DNA of 64,000 bases from Ramlibacter terrae (GTDB lineage Bacteria > Pseudomonadota > Gammaproteobacteria > Burkholderiales > Burkholderiaceae_C). Shown here piece after piece: positions 37,574 to 47,835 of the stretch. The notes under the pieces are model-generated. The model worked only from the letters and a program-made list of their open reading frames with translations, was not told where the DNA came from and did not search any database. Both the position numbers and the translations under genes were made by a program. How positions within the stretch are numbered: the first letter of the stretch is position 1; every line of letters starts with the position of its first letter. The DNA is taken from positions 4,898,001 through 4,962,000 of the forward strand of contig CP053418.1 in the NCBI GenBank assembly GCA_013127575.1, in the 5' to 3' direction.

Positions 37574-38941
37574 TTAGTGGCCGGAATGGTCGGTGGGCTT
37601 GCGGACGTTCATGGTCTTGCTATCCCGTGCAGGTGCTGCGGCGCGCGTGGGGGCGGCTAGCTCGCCGGTGTACTCGTAAGCCACCGTGCCCTGCGGGTGC
37701 TTGTACCAACCCGGGTCCTTGTAGTTGCCCCTTTGAACGTCGTCGCGCACCTTCACCGCGGTAAACATGCCGCCCATCTCCATCGGTCCGAACGGGCCTT
37801 GGCCGGTCATCATGGGCAGCGTGTTGTCCGGAAGCGGCATCTCCATGGAGCCCATGTCAGCCATGCCTCGCTCGCCCATCAGCATGTAGTCCGGCACGAG
37901 CTTGGTGATGCGCTCGGCCACTCCGCGATGGTCGACGCCAATCATGTTCGGCACGTCGTGTCCCATGGCGTTCATGGTGTGGTGCGACTTGTGGCAGTGA
38001 ATAGCCCAGTCGCCAGCAACTGCGTCAAACTCGAACGCGCGCATCTGGCCGACCGCCACGTCCGTCGTGACTTCCGGCCAGCGGGCTGCCGGCGGAATCC
38101 AGCCTCCATCCGTACCGGTTACAGTGAAGTGCGGCCCGTGCATGTGAATGGGGTGGTTCGTCATGGTCAGGTTGCCCACGCGCACCCGCACCCTGTCGCC
38201 AGTCCGGGCGACGATGGGGTCGATGCCGGGGAAGACGCGGCTGTTGAAGGTCCACAGGTTGAAGTCCGTCATTTCGGCCGTTTTCGGCGTGGCTGCGCCT
38301 GGCTCGATGTCGTAGGCCGCCAGCAGGAAGACGAAATCCCGGTCCACCCGCATCTGGCGCTGGTCCTTCGGATGGATGATGAACATGCCCATCATCCCCA
38401 TGGCCATCTGCACCATCTCATCGGCGTGCGGGTGGTACATGTGCGTGCCCGAGCGAAGCAACGTGAACTCGTACACGAACGTCTTGCCGGGAGGGATATG
38501 CGGCTGCGTGAGGCCGCCCACACCGTCCATCCCCGAGGGCAGCATGATTCCGTGCCAGTGCACCGTCGTGTGCTCAGGCAACTTGTTCGTCACGAAGATG
38601 CGGACCCGGTCCCCTTCGACCGCTTCGATGGTCGGGCCGGGGCTGGAGCCGTTGTAGCCCCACAGGTTTGCCTTCATGCCCGGCGCGAACTCGCGCACGA
38701 CAGGCTCGGCGACCGGGTGGAACTCCTTGACGCCGTTGTTCATGCGCCAAGGCAGCGACCAGCCGTTCAGGGTGGCCACAGGGTTGTAGGGCCGGCCGGT
38801 GTTCGGCACCAGCGGCGGCTGCATGGTCGGCGAAGTCTGGATGACTGCCTCGGGCAGCGAGGCAGCACCCACACGGCTCACGGCAGTCGCACCGAGGGCG
38901 ACAGCACCTGCCGTCTTGAAGAAATTGCGTCGATTCGGCAT
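37574..38941 (-). CDS. Multicopper oxidase, CopA-like, Tat-exported
   Basis: 455 residues, intact. The N-terminus MPNRRNFFKTAGAVALGATA is a Tat signal. Copper-cluster motifs in order are TTVHWHGIMLPSGMDG, SGTHMYHPHADE, NHPIHMHGPHF and AIHCHKSHHTMNAMGHD, giving the type 1, 2 and 3 ligands. The Met-rich segment MADMGSMEMPLPDNTLPMM near the C-terminus is typical of cuprous oxidases. It oxidises Cu(I) in the periplasm. It follows 11 bp after the TolC-type gene. Confidence 0.95.
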   Translation of the reverse strand: MPNRRNFFKTAGAVALGATAVSRVGAASLPEAVIQTSPTMQPPLVPNTGRPYNPVATLNGWSLPWRMNNGVKEFHPVAEPVVREFAPGMKANLWGYNGSSPGPTIEAVEGDRVRIFVTNKLPEHTTVHWHGIMLPSGMDGVGGLTQPHIPPGKTFVYEFTLLRSGTHMYHPHADEMVQMAMGMMGMFIIHPKDQRQMRVDRDFVFLLAAYDIEPGAATPKTAEMTDFNLWTFNSRVFPGIDPIVARTGDRVRVRVGNLTMTNHPIHMHGPHFTVTGTDGGWIPPAARWPEVTTDVAVGQMRAFEFDAVAGDWAIHCHKSHHTMNAMGHDVPNMIGVDHRGVAERITKLVPDYMLMGERGMADMGSMEMPLPDNTLPMMTGQGPFGPMEMGGMFTAVKVRDDVQRGNYKDPGWYKHPQGTVAYEYTGELAAPTRAAAPARDSKTMNVRKPTDHSGH

Positions 38942-38952
38942 TACTTGTGCTT

Positions 38953-40354
38953 TCAGTGCGCGGCAGCCGCAGGTGCAGCAGCCTCGGAGGACGGACCAGC
39001 GGAGGCACTTGCGCCAGGCGAGCGGCCCGTCAGGGCGGTGTTGAGCGCCGTGTCGGCAATCCAGAAGTCCCGCAGGGCTGGACATACGAAGTCACGCCAC
39101 GGACCTGCTCGCGCGAGTCGGCAAGCAGTTCAAAGACACCAATGAGCATCCCGTTGTAGCGAAGGAGGTTTTCTTCGGAGATGCGCTTGCGCAGCGGGAC
39201 GACCTCGTCCCGGTAGTGTCTTGCTAGGTCATAGGCCGTCCGGTACGCCGAGTAGGACTCCCGAACCTCCGAGCGCGCATTGATGGCGACTTCCGCGGTG
39301 CGGTGCAGCGCCTGCATGTACGTGGCTTCAGCGCGCGCCATCCGAGTCGAACCGAAGTCGAAGATAGGCAGTTCCAGCTCAATCTCGTAGCCGTTCGCGC
39401 GCTCCTCGCCAGTCACGCTCTTGTTGTTGTAGCCAAGCTCGAGCACGTTGATGAACCGGGTCGCCTTGGTCAGACCCAGCGAGCGGGCCGTGGACTCCGC
39501 ACTGCGACGAGACGCCAGGATGTCCAAGCGCTTCTCCATCGCGGTCTGCTCGGCGTTCTGCGGCTCCAGCGGTGCCTTCGGCAGGTCTGGCAGCCGGTCA
39601 GGCAGCTTGAAGCTAAGCTGCTGGCCCCAGAGGCCCAAGGCGCGCGCCGCCAAGCGCCCGCTCCGCGACAGCCTGGTGCTGGGCACGGGCGAGCTCTGAC
39701 GTTGTGTCGGCGTAGAACGCCTGCTCGCGCATCTGAGCCAGCTTGTTGAAATTGCCTGCTGGACCATGCGCTTGGCCAGCTCGTTGGACACGTCCGCCGC
39801 TTCTTTGACCTGCTGCAGGTACTTCACCGTTTCCTGAGCTGCGACAGCGCTGTAGAAGGCCCGGCGGGCTTCCACTGCCACGCCGACGGCGTCGCTTGCC
39901 GCCGGAGCTGCGTCTGCTCGAATCGCCGGCGCTCGACGTTCTGGGCGACCGGCATGGTGAGCAGGCCCAGCACGTTGAAGACGACGGACCGCTCGATTTC
40001 CACAATTCCGTGGCCCTCGCGCATGCGACCAAAGCTGAACAGCGGATTGGCTAACCGCCCGGCACGCACCAGCTCGGATTCGGCAATACCGAGCGAATTC
40101 AGGCTGGCCTGCAGGCCACGGTTGTTCAGGAAGGCGACTTCCACGGCGGTTTCGGCGCTCAGCGGCTGCTTCAGCAGTTCGTCGACGCGAGCACGAGCGT
40201 TGTCGGCATCCTGCGCGCTGCGCTGGTACGTCGGCGTTTGACCGGCACGCTCCTTGGTGAGCTCCGTCACGCGGTCGAAACCACCGTCCGGCGAGAACGA
40301 GGCGCAGCCGGCCGGGAACAGCGCTGCTGCCGCTGTAGCTGTGAGACGAATCAT
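38953..40354 (-). CDS. TolC-family outer-membrane lipoprotein of the copper cluster
   Basis: About 467 residues, breaks near 39080, 39650, 39760 and 39890. The N-terminus MIRLTATAAAALFPAGCASF has a lipobox (PAGC). Then LLKQPLSAETAVEVAFLNNR, GLQASLNSLGIAESELVRAG and LDILASRRSAESTARSLGLT, with NGYEIELELPIFDFGSTRMA late. It is a second, distinct OMF-like channel, not paired with its own RND pump here. It lies between a His-rich small protein (ATGA overlap at 40351-40354) and the oxidase. Confidence 0.85.
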
Positions 40355-40724
40355 TTGTGGCCTCCGTGACCCTGATGGCCTGCCGGCGCCTGAGGCGCAG
40401 CAGCGGGAGCCGGACTGGGAGTTGCCGGCCGCGGCGCTGGTTGGGGAGCAGCTGCAGGACCAGAGGGAGCAGCCGGGACAACTCCGTGGCCGCCATGACT
40501 TCCACCCTTAGCAGCGGCGTCACGGACGGTGTCGTTGACGGCCCGCCAGTCAGCGGGCTTGATGTCTTGCCATGGCTTGTAGTCCGAGAAGGCGGACTGG
40601 TAGCCGAGCGGCTGCGCGGGCGCAGCAGGGTCTGCGGGATTGGCCGGGCGGCTGCCGCGAGCGGAAGTCCCAAAGCCATGGCTGCAGCCAGCCAAGAGGT
40701 TTTCTTTTTCATTACCGAAGTCAT
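40351..40724 (-). CDS. Small exported His/Pro/Ala-rich copper-cluster protein
   Basis: About 124 residues with a break near 40630. Signal MKKKTSWLAAAMALGLPLAA (in-frame ATG at 40724 or 40712). After the break it reads PLGYQSAFSDYKPWQDIKPA and DWRAVNDTVRDAAAKGGSHG, then a low-complexity Pro/Ala tail and the ending GHQGHGGHK. His pairs suggest metal binding. Comparable proteins precede TolC/oxidase genes in other copper islands, but the family has no agreed function. Confidence 0.7.
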
Positions 40725-40798
40725 CTGAACCGCCGACGCAGGTGGTCGGCCGATGCCCGTGCGGACGCACGAGCGCCATCAGGGCTCGCGCGGAGGCC

Positions 40799-41218
40799 TC
40801 AATGGGTCAGATGGTTCGGGGAGGACGCTCCCTGGCCGTCCGAGATGAAGCTTGGAGGCGGAGCGTAGAGATGTGGAAAAACGGTGGTGAGCGTCTGCGG
40901 CTCTGAAGCCGTAGCTGTGCCGCTGACCATGCCCGTCACCGAGCAGAAAGCCGAGCAGAGGTTGCACTTGTCGGCCGGGTCGCCGACGCCGGCGAAATCG
41001 TGGTGGTCGGTGGCTTGAGACGTGACCTCTGCGCCATGGTGGCCGCCACTCGCCACGTCGGAGTGCGAATGCCCATGGTCGTGCGAGCGCTCAGCCATCT
41101 GAACCTCGGTCTGCACGCCCGTCCCCGCGACATGACACATCATGGCAGCAGCCAGCGCGCCCCTCAGCGGGAGCAGCACTGCCATCAATACCAAGAGCCA
41201 GATGCGAAGCGACTTCAC
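40799..41218 (-). CDS. CopL-like exported copper-responsive protein
   Basis: 139 residues from GTG 41218. Signal MKSLRIWLLVLMAVLLPLRG then AAAMMCHVAGTG, a His-rich middle (ERSHDHGHSH, GGHHGAE) and CNLCSAFCSVTGMVSG, with a hydrophobic C-terminal part ending FISDGQGASSPNHLTH. The C-x-x-C-x-x-x-C and His clusters suggest copper sensing or binding. It is the first gene behind the leftward CueR-type promoter at 41289-41319. Confidence 0.7.
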   Translation of the reverse strand: MKSLRIWLLVLMAVLLPLRGALAAAMMCHVAGTGVQTEVQMAERSHDHGHSHSDVASGGHHGAEVTSQATDHHDFAGVGDPADKCNLCSAFCSVTGMVSGTATASEPQTLTTVFPHLYAPPPSFISDGQGASSPNHLTH

Positions 41219-41288
41219 AGGTGTTAGTTTACCGTGGGGCGGAAAGTTCAACCGTATACAAACCGGCTTTTGTAGCCAGCCGACAGAC

Positions 41289-41319
41289 ATCGTAGACCTT
41301 GCCCCTGTGGGAAGGTCAA
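41289..41319 (-). promoter_or_regulatory. CueR-type promoter, leftward copper regulon
   Basis: On the minus strand TTGACC (41319-41314) and TACGAT (41294-41289) are separated by 19 bp. The spacer holds a CCTTCCC..GGGGCAAGG dyad that matches copper-responsive MerR operators. It lies 71 bp before the CopL-like gene and probably drives the leftward run down to 28.3 kb. Confidence 0.82.
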
Positions 41320-41345
41320 GAAGTTTTGCGCCTCACAAAAAGCCC

Positions 41346-41376
41346 TTGACCCTCCCATCATGTCAAGGTTGATAGT
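41346..41376 (+). promoter_or_regulatory. CueR-type promoter, copZ-copA
   Basis: TTGACC (41346-41351) and GATAGT (41371-41376) are separated by 19 bp, with a CCCTCCC..CAAGG dyad in the spacer as in CueR operators. It lies 30 bp before the copZ-like ATG. It is back-to-back with the leftward promoter, 26 bp apart. Confidence 0.82.
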
Positions 41377-41405
41377 TCCTTCACCAACCCAGAAAGGAAC
41401 TCTCA

Positions 41406-41738
41406 ATGGTCACCTTCCAAGTCAGCGACATGACCTGCGGACACTGCGCTAGCGCCATCTTCCGCGCCGTGGCGAGTGTCGACAAGGATGCGCGGGTGGA
41501 CATCCGCATCCAGCAGAAGCTCGTCCGGATAGACAGCAGTGCGGCGGCCGCCGAGCTGGCCGAGGCCATCCGGGACGCCGGCTACACACCGCAGGAAGTT
41601 CGGCAGGAGCCGGCCCAGCCGACTGTCCAGCGAGCGTCAGCCGGCTGCGGTTGCGGATGCGGATGCGGTCCAGGAAAGGCCGCCGAGAACGAATCCAGCC
41701 GGGGTCTTTTGGCCTCAGGCTCCTGCTGCGCCTCCTGA
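41406..41738 (+). CDS. CopZ-like HMA copper chaperone with Cys-Gly tail
   Basis: 110 residues, intact. The HMA domain (1-65) has MVTFQVSDMTCGHCASAIFR with the C-G-H-C site and AAAELAEAIRDAGYTPQEV. A second segment adds GCGCGCGCGPGK and ends GSCCAS, a run of Cys-Gly pairs absent from classic CopZ. It probably carries Cu(I) to the P-type ATPase encoded 45 bp downstream. AGAAAGGAAC gives the ribosome site. Confidence 0.9.
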   Translation: MVTFQVSDMTCGHCASAIFRAVASVDKDARVDIRIQQKLVRIDSSAAAAELAEAIRDAGYTPQEVRQEPAQPTVQRASAGCGCGCGCGPGKAAENESSRGLLASGSCCAS

Positions 41739-41782
41739 GCGCGCCTAGCAGCCCCACACTTAGACAACCGGGAGCACGCGCC

Positions 41783-44228
41783 ATGCAACGGGAACACTCA
41801 TCGCACAGAGAGCACGGTGCCGGGCACCAGCACCACGCTCATGACCACGCTCCGGCCGCCGCGGGAACCGAGTACACCTGCCCAATGCACCCAGAGGTGC
41901 GGCAGGCCGGCCCCGGCACGTGCCCGAAGTGCGGCATGTTCCCGGAGCCGGTTGGCGCCCCATCGAGCCACGCGCATGGGCACGGGCGCGGGCATAGCCA
42001 CGGTCACGAGCATCACGGCCAGCATCATCACCACGCGGCGCCGGCGGCGGCACCTGCAGCTGCCCCCGCGGCGATGGTGAAGGGCAGCAAGGACGTTGAG
42101 TACACGTGCCCGATGCACCCGGAAATCCGTCAGATGGGTCCGGGCAACTGCCCTATCTGCGGGATGGCACTCGAGCCGGTCATCGCCACGGGCGAGACTG
42201 GCGAAAGCCCGGAACTCCGGGACATGACCCGCCGGTTCTGGATTGGCTTGGCGTTGACGGTCCCGGTCTTCTTCCCGGAGATGGGCGGGCACTTGTTCAA
42301 CATTGGGCACCTCGTCGCGCCACAGACTTCCAACTGGATTCAGATGCTGTTCGGAACGCCCGTCGTGCTCTGGGCTGGGTGGCCGTTTTTCGTTCGCGGG
42401 TGGCAGTCCCTAGTGAATCGCAGCTTGAACATGTTCACGCTGATTGCGCTTGGCACGGGCGCAGCCTGGCTGTACAGCATGGTCGGCACTCTCGCTCTGG
42501 CCTGTTCCCGTCGGAGCTGCGCGGGCACGGTGGTGCGGTGGCCATCTACTTCGAAGCAGCCGCCGTTATCACGGTTCTGGTGCTGCTCGGCCAAGTCCTC
42601 GAGCTGCGCGCACGTGAGAAGACTTCTGGAGCCATCAAGGCGCTCCTTGACTTGGCCCCAAAGACGGCCGTTCGCGTCATGGCCGATGGCTCTGATGAGA
42701 CGGTGCAAATCGACACTATCGAGGTCGGTGAACGCCTCCGTGTGCGCCCGGCGAGAAAGTGCCAGTCGACGGTGAGCTGGTGGAAGGCAAGGGAACGGTC
42801 GACGAGTCGATGGTCACCGGTGAACCCATGCCGGTCGCGAAGGCACCGGGCTCGAAGGTCACGGCAGGGACCATCAACCAGACTGGCGGGTTCGTGATGC
42901 GCGCGGAGAAGGTCGGCGCAGACACCCTCCTGTCCCAAATCGTCCACATGGTGGCGGCCGCTCAGCGCAGCCGGGCGCCGATTCAGCGCATGGCTGACCA
43001 AGTCGCCGCCTGGTTCGTGCCGGTGGTCATCGTCGTGGCGGTGCTGACATTCGGAGCTTGGTTGCTGTGGGGGCCGAGCCCGGCGTTCTCGTACGCGCTC
43101 ATCACCGCCGTCGCTGTTCTCATCATCGCGTGTCCCTGTGCACTTGGTCTGGCGACGCCCATGTCCATCATGGTGGGAGTCGGGCGCGGCGCTCAGCACG
43201 GGGTGCTGATTCGGGATGCCGAGGCGCTCGAGCGCATGGAGAAGGTCGATACGCTGGTCGTGGACAAGACGGGCACCTTGACCGAGGGCCGGCCTAAGGT
43301 AGTGCACATCGAGCCTGCGGCTGGTTTCCGCGCAGTCGACGTGCTGCAGAAGCTGGCCAGCGTCGAACGTGCCAGCGAGCACCCGTTGGCCATGGCCGTT
43401 GTGGCAGCTGCTCAAGAAGGCAAGCTACAGCTCTCGGAGGTCACGGACTTTGACTCTCCTGTCGGCAAGGGCGTCGTCGGGATGGTGTCGGGCGTCAGCG
43501 TGGTCAGCGGAGCGGCCAAATTCTGGCCGAACATGGCGTCAGCGTTTCTCCCCTGCAGGGCTCCGCCGAAAAGCAGCGCGCGAAATCTGCCACCGTCATC
43601 TTCGTCGCGCTGGATGGGAAGCTCGCCGGCTTTGTCGCAATCGCGGACCCCATCAAGGAGACCACGCCTGCTGCTCTGAAGGCCCTTCGGGAAGCCGGCG
43701 TGCGCATCGTGATGCTTACCGGGGACGGCAAGACGACGGCCGAAGCTGTCGGCAAGGAACTGGGCATCGACGAAGTAGTCGCCGAGGTCTTCCCCGAAGA
43801 CAAGGCAAACATCGTGCAGCGCCTGCGCACCGAAGGTCGCGTGGTCGCCATGGCGGGCGACGGTGTGAACGATGCTCCAGCTCTGGCGGCAGCCGAAGTC
43901 GGCATCGCGATGGGCACTGGGACAGACGTGGCGATGGAGAGCTCCGGAGTGACGCTCCTCAAGGGCGACCTCATGGGCATCGTTCGCGCTCGCAAGCTGT
44001 CGCACGCGACCATGCGGAACATTCGACAGAACTGTTCCTCAGCTTCGCCTACAACGTGGCCGGTATTCCGCTCGCCGCTGGAGTGCTGTACCCGTTCTTC
44101 GGGCTACTGCTCTCGCCAGTCGTCGCTGCGGCCGCCATGGCGTTGTCCTCGGTCAGCGTTATCGCTAACGCGCTGCGCCTAAGGACCGTGAGGGTGGAAG
44201 AAAGCCCGGGGTGTTGCAGCCCAACTGA
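41783..44228 (+). CDS. copA: Cu(I) P1B-type ATPase with two N-terminal CPMHP metal modules
   Basis: About 815 residues with breaks near 42500, 42750, 43560 and 44030. N-terminal His-rich arm, then two heavy-metal modules YTCPMHPEVRQAGPGTCPKC and YTCPMHPEIRQMGPGNCPIC in place of HMA domains. Core motifs: MVTGEP, ACPCALGLATP, DKTGTLTEGRP, ASEHPLA, GDGVNDAPAL. The membrane motifs FAYNVAGIPLAAG and MALSSVSVIANALRL match Cu(I) exporters. It pumps copper to the periplasm. The 3' end is placed at TGA 44226-44228, assuming one base error. Confidence 0.92.
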
Positions 44229-44255
44229 GGCGCGAGGAGTGCCACGGGTTAGCGG

Positions 44256-45457
44256 CTACGACGCCGACGTTCCAGTACCAGCGGCCGTGCCTCCGGTCGA
44301 AGTCGTTGAGTCCTCGCGCAGCATCGCCAGCGCAGCCAACGCGGCCAGGCCGATGGCCGCAGAGAGCACGAGTGCACCGGCACCCCATCGGTCCAGCGCC
44401 AACCCGAATAGCCAGGGCGCCAGTGCTTGGGTGACGCGCGCCGGTACCATCAGCACGCCTTGTCGGTGCCCATAACCGAGCGGGCCGAAGAGGACCAACG
44501 GGAGCGTGCCCTTTGCGATGGTCAAGATGCCGTTCCCGGCGCCATGCAGGATTCCAAACACTGGAGCCGCGACCGCGCCGAATGTCGCCAAAACTGCGAC
44601 ACCGATGGGGTGCATCGCGGCGGCAAGGCGAGCCGACAGCAGCGGGTGGACCTTGCTCAATAACCCGTACTCTAGGAGTCGTGCGCCGACCTGGGCCGGT
44701 CCGATGAGGGCTCCAACCGCAACTGCCGCGGCCATCGTTGCGCCAGCTGCCACGGAGCAATCTGGGGAGATGCGCCGCCATAGCAGTGCTGATGAACCAG
44801 GTCGCGGCAAAAACGAACGCGAGGAGCACCGCCGAACGCAACGGCACCTCTGAATGCGCCGTTGCGTGGCCGTCCACGGCCTTCGCGGGACAATACCGTG
44901 CGGCCTTTGGCAGCGACCAATTCAGCGGTAGTCCGACGACCAGGTGCAGCACGGCCCACGCGTAGCACGCGGTCCGCCAACCGAAGTCAGCCTGCAGCCA
45001 GGTGGTGAGCGGCCAGCCCACGGTGCTCGCGAAACCGGCGATGAGAGTGATGCCGGTGATGGCGCTACGCGAGTTGTTCCCATAGAGGCGCACCAATGCG
45101 GCGAAGGCCGCCTCGTACAGGCCACTGCCCATTCCGAGGCCCAGCACCGCCCACGCAAGGAACATCGACCGGTGCTCTGCGTCGACCCGAGCAGCGCCAG
45201 GCCCAGTGCGAAGACGACGTTTGTCGCCATGAGCACCGGACGGCCGCCCCACCGGTCAATTGCCCGACCGGAGTGCGGGCCCAGAAATGCGGAGACGACC
45301 AGCGCAAGCGAGAACGCAGCGAACACCGTCGGCGTCGAGATGCCCGGTCGCGGGCCATCGGCGCGGCCACGATGGCCGGCAGGTAGTAGCTGGATGCCCG
45401 GGCAAGGGTCTGGGCAGTCCCAAGAGCCGCAACCGTGCCTGCGCGTCGTGACAGCAT
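44256..45457 (-). CDS. MFS transporter of the arsenic operon
   Basis: About 400 residues, breaks near 45365, 45190 and 44770. Twelve-helix pattern starting MLSRRAGTVAALGTAQTLAR, then GPHSGRAIDRWGGRPVLMAT (the MFS loop between helices 2 and 3), LYGNNSRSAITGITLIAGFA, and late GYGHRQGVLMVPARVTQALA. ATG overlaps the flavoprotein stop (TGATG). MFS proteins in this position next to ArsN2-type and flavoprotein genes are taken as arsenical exporters; the substrate here is not shown. It is convergent with copA. Confidence 0.82.
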
Positions 45458-47399
45458 CAGCCGCAGCAGCTGGTTTTCGCCTTCGCGGGCGCGGGAGCAC
45501 CGCAGCTGCTTGTCCCGCAGCCACCGGCCTTCGCGGCGACCGCGACGGGTGCTTGGGTTGCGGGCGCCGTGCCGCACCCGCAGCCGCCCTCGCCTTGAGC
45601 CTTTTTCGTCTCGTCGAGCACGCAGCACGCGCTGGCATCCTCTTTCGGAGGTCCACCGCAGCAGCCACCAGCGTCGGCAGTGTCCTCAGGTCCGAAGCTC
45701 GCACTGCACACGCCGGTTTCAGGCAAGTCGAGCTCCACCCGGTCGGCTGCCTCAATGTCGCCAGCCAGCGCGGCGACCACGGAACGCACCTGCTCAAAGC
45801 CGGTCGCCATCAGGAATGTCGGCGCGCGGCCGTAGCTCTTGACGCCCACTGTGTAGAGGCCCGGTTCCGGGTGCCCCAGTTCGCGATGGCCGTGAGGGCG
45901 AACCGTCCCGCAGCTATGAAGGTTGGGGTCAATGAGCGGACCAAGCGCCTCGTTCGACTCCAGCCGGGGGTCATGCTTCACGCGCAACTCGCTCGTGAGC
46001 GTCAGGTTAGGCCGCTGTCCGGTGGCGCAAATGATTTCATCGACGCCTTCGATGCTCTGCGAACGCCCGTCCGCGGTCACCCCGATTGCAACGAGCTTGT
46101 CCCCCTGCTCCCGCAGCTCGGTGACACGCAGGCCAGCGACGAACTCCAACCCGCCGGAGTCCCGCAGCTGCTTGAGCGCAGTGCCCAAGGCACCGCGAGC
46201 AGGAAGCGCATCCGCATCACCCCCACCGAACACCCGCGTGAGCACCGGCGAGCGCACGGACCACGCGAGCTTGGTGCCGGGCGCCTGTTTGGCCAGGTCC
46301 GCCGGGAGCAAGAGCGCGTTCGCTGCCGAGTGCCCCGCACCAACAACCAGCGTTTTCTTGCCTGCGTAGCGCGCCCGTGCCACACCGGCAACGTCAGGGA
46401 TACCGTAGAACACGCGGCTGGCCACCTGCTCCTCACCGACTGCGGGGACGCCATTGGCGCCCACGGGGTTCCGCGTGTTCCGGTGCCGGTGCTGTCGATG
46501 ACGGCACGCGCCTTGAGCTCGACATCCTTGCCGTTCTGGCGCGCGCGGATGACAAAGGGCGCCTTCTCGCGGCCGGCGGTCTTCACCTTGTCGAAGCCCT
46601 CCCGAGACACGGAGAGGACCTTGGTGTTCAAGAGAATGTTGCCCGAGACCTGCGGCAGCTCCGCGAAGGGCTGCAGCACCCTCGTGACCACTTCGCTGGC
46701 GAGCGGGAGCTCCTGCAAAGGAGGCATCTTCCAACCCGTGGCCTGCAGCATGTCGCGCATGGTGTGGTCCACGTTGTACTGCCAAGGCGAGAAGAGGCGC
46801 ACGTGCCCGTAGTCGAGGAGGTTGGCGCCAACGCGTGGCGCGGCCTCGAGAACCACGAAGGGGATGCCCCTCTCAAGGAGCTTGGCGGCCGCAGCCAGAC
46901 CAACCGGCCCTGCTCCGAGGACAGCGACCGGCAGACGGTCGAGCGACGGCGCCAGGCGGTCGACGAGTGCGAGCCCCATAAGCTGGGCACTGGCGGGACA
47001 CGCGCCCTGCAGCTCCGCGGAGGCGTTCAACAGCGCGGGTGCCGAGGTTTGGGCCATGGGCGCGAACCCGTATCGCTCGAAGTACTTCGCCGCAGTGGTG
47101 GTGAGCAGGTAGACCTCGGCGATATTGCGGCGGCGCGCCTCCTGCAGCATGAAGCTCACCAACCCCTTGCCGATGCCCTGCCCTTGCAGGCCGGGAGCGA
47201 CGGCGACCGAGCGCAGGAGCGTGACGTCGCCATACAGCTCCGCGCCGGCGCACGCCACCACCTCGTGATTGGCCTCCGCAACGATGAACGTGTTGATGTG
47301 AGCCCGAGCGCCATCGAGGGGCAGCTTGTTCGCTTCCAGCAGTGCGGAGATGGCCGGCCAGTCGGCGGCGTTTGCCTGGCGCAGCGAGATGTTGTTCAT
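45457..47399 (-). CDS. ArsN2-type acetyltransferase fused to ArsO-like FAD/NADP oxidoreductase
   Basis: About 647 residues. Residues 1-145 are a GNAT domain (SVAVAPGLQGQGIGKGLVSF, EVYLLTTTAAKYFERYGFAP) of the ArsN2 group. Without a stop it continues into a two-Rossmann flavoprotein: LPVAVLGAGPVGLAAAAKLL, then TLVVGAGHSAANALLLPADL and EGVDEIICATGQRPNLTLTS. One break lies near 46480, inside the oxidoreductase. The last 90 residues are a Cys-rich tail (GGCCGGPPKEDASACCVLDE, GGCGCGTAP, KTSCCG) likely to bind As(III) or metal. The junction has no nearby stop in any frame, supporting a true fusion. Confidence 0.82.
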
Positions 47400-47401
47400 G
47401 G

Positions 47402-47751
47402 TCAATCCTTTCGACCGGGTGCCGAGCACCCCCATGCGTCTGCGGTTTCTGGCTTCTTGGACTTGGCCAGCCCCTTGCAGCAGTTCTCGGTCAGAAACGC
47501 AACCACGCCGTCCATGGACTCGTAAACCGCCCTGTAGATGACGTTGCGGCCAGCACGCTCCTGCGTGACGAGGCCGGCTGCCGTCAGCTCCTTCAGGTAC
47601 AGGGACATCGTGGCGGATGGGACCCGGAGCTGCTCCATCAGCACGCCGGTGTTGTTCCTTCGGAGCCGGCGACCACCAGCAGGCGAAACACGTCCAGCCG
47701 TTTGGGGTGCGCGAGCGCCGACAGCGCCTTGATGACTTCGTCCTTGTTCAT
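47402..47751 (-). CDS. arsR: ArsR-family repressor 1
   Basis: About 116 residues with a break near 47655. Starts MNKDEVIKALSALAHPKRLD, then a winged HTH (VPSATMSLYLKELTAAGLVT, QERAGRNVIYRAVYESM) and a C-terminal ENCCKGLAKSKK with vicinal cysteines, the As(III) site type of arsR repressors in this lineage. It starts the arsN2-MFS part of the operon, with only 2 bp to the ArsN2 start. Confidence 0.9.
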
Positions 47752-47835
47752 GCCTTCATCTCTATCCCTCCATATCTTATGAAAATATGAGAGGTTGGGC
47801 AAGAGAGAGGGCGGATGCGCGCCCGCTCTCCTGTT

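Noticed and set aside
37697..39145. 482-residue open frame on the + strand over the multicopper oxidase
   Set aside because: Arg/His/Val-rich shadow of a well-conserved minus-strand oxidase; typical of high-GC antisense frames.
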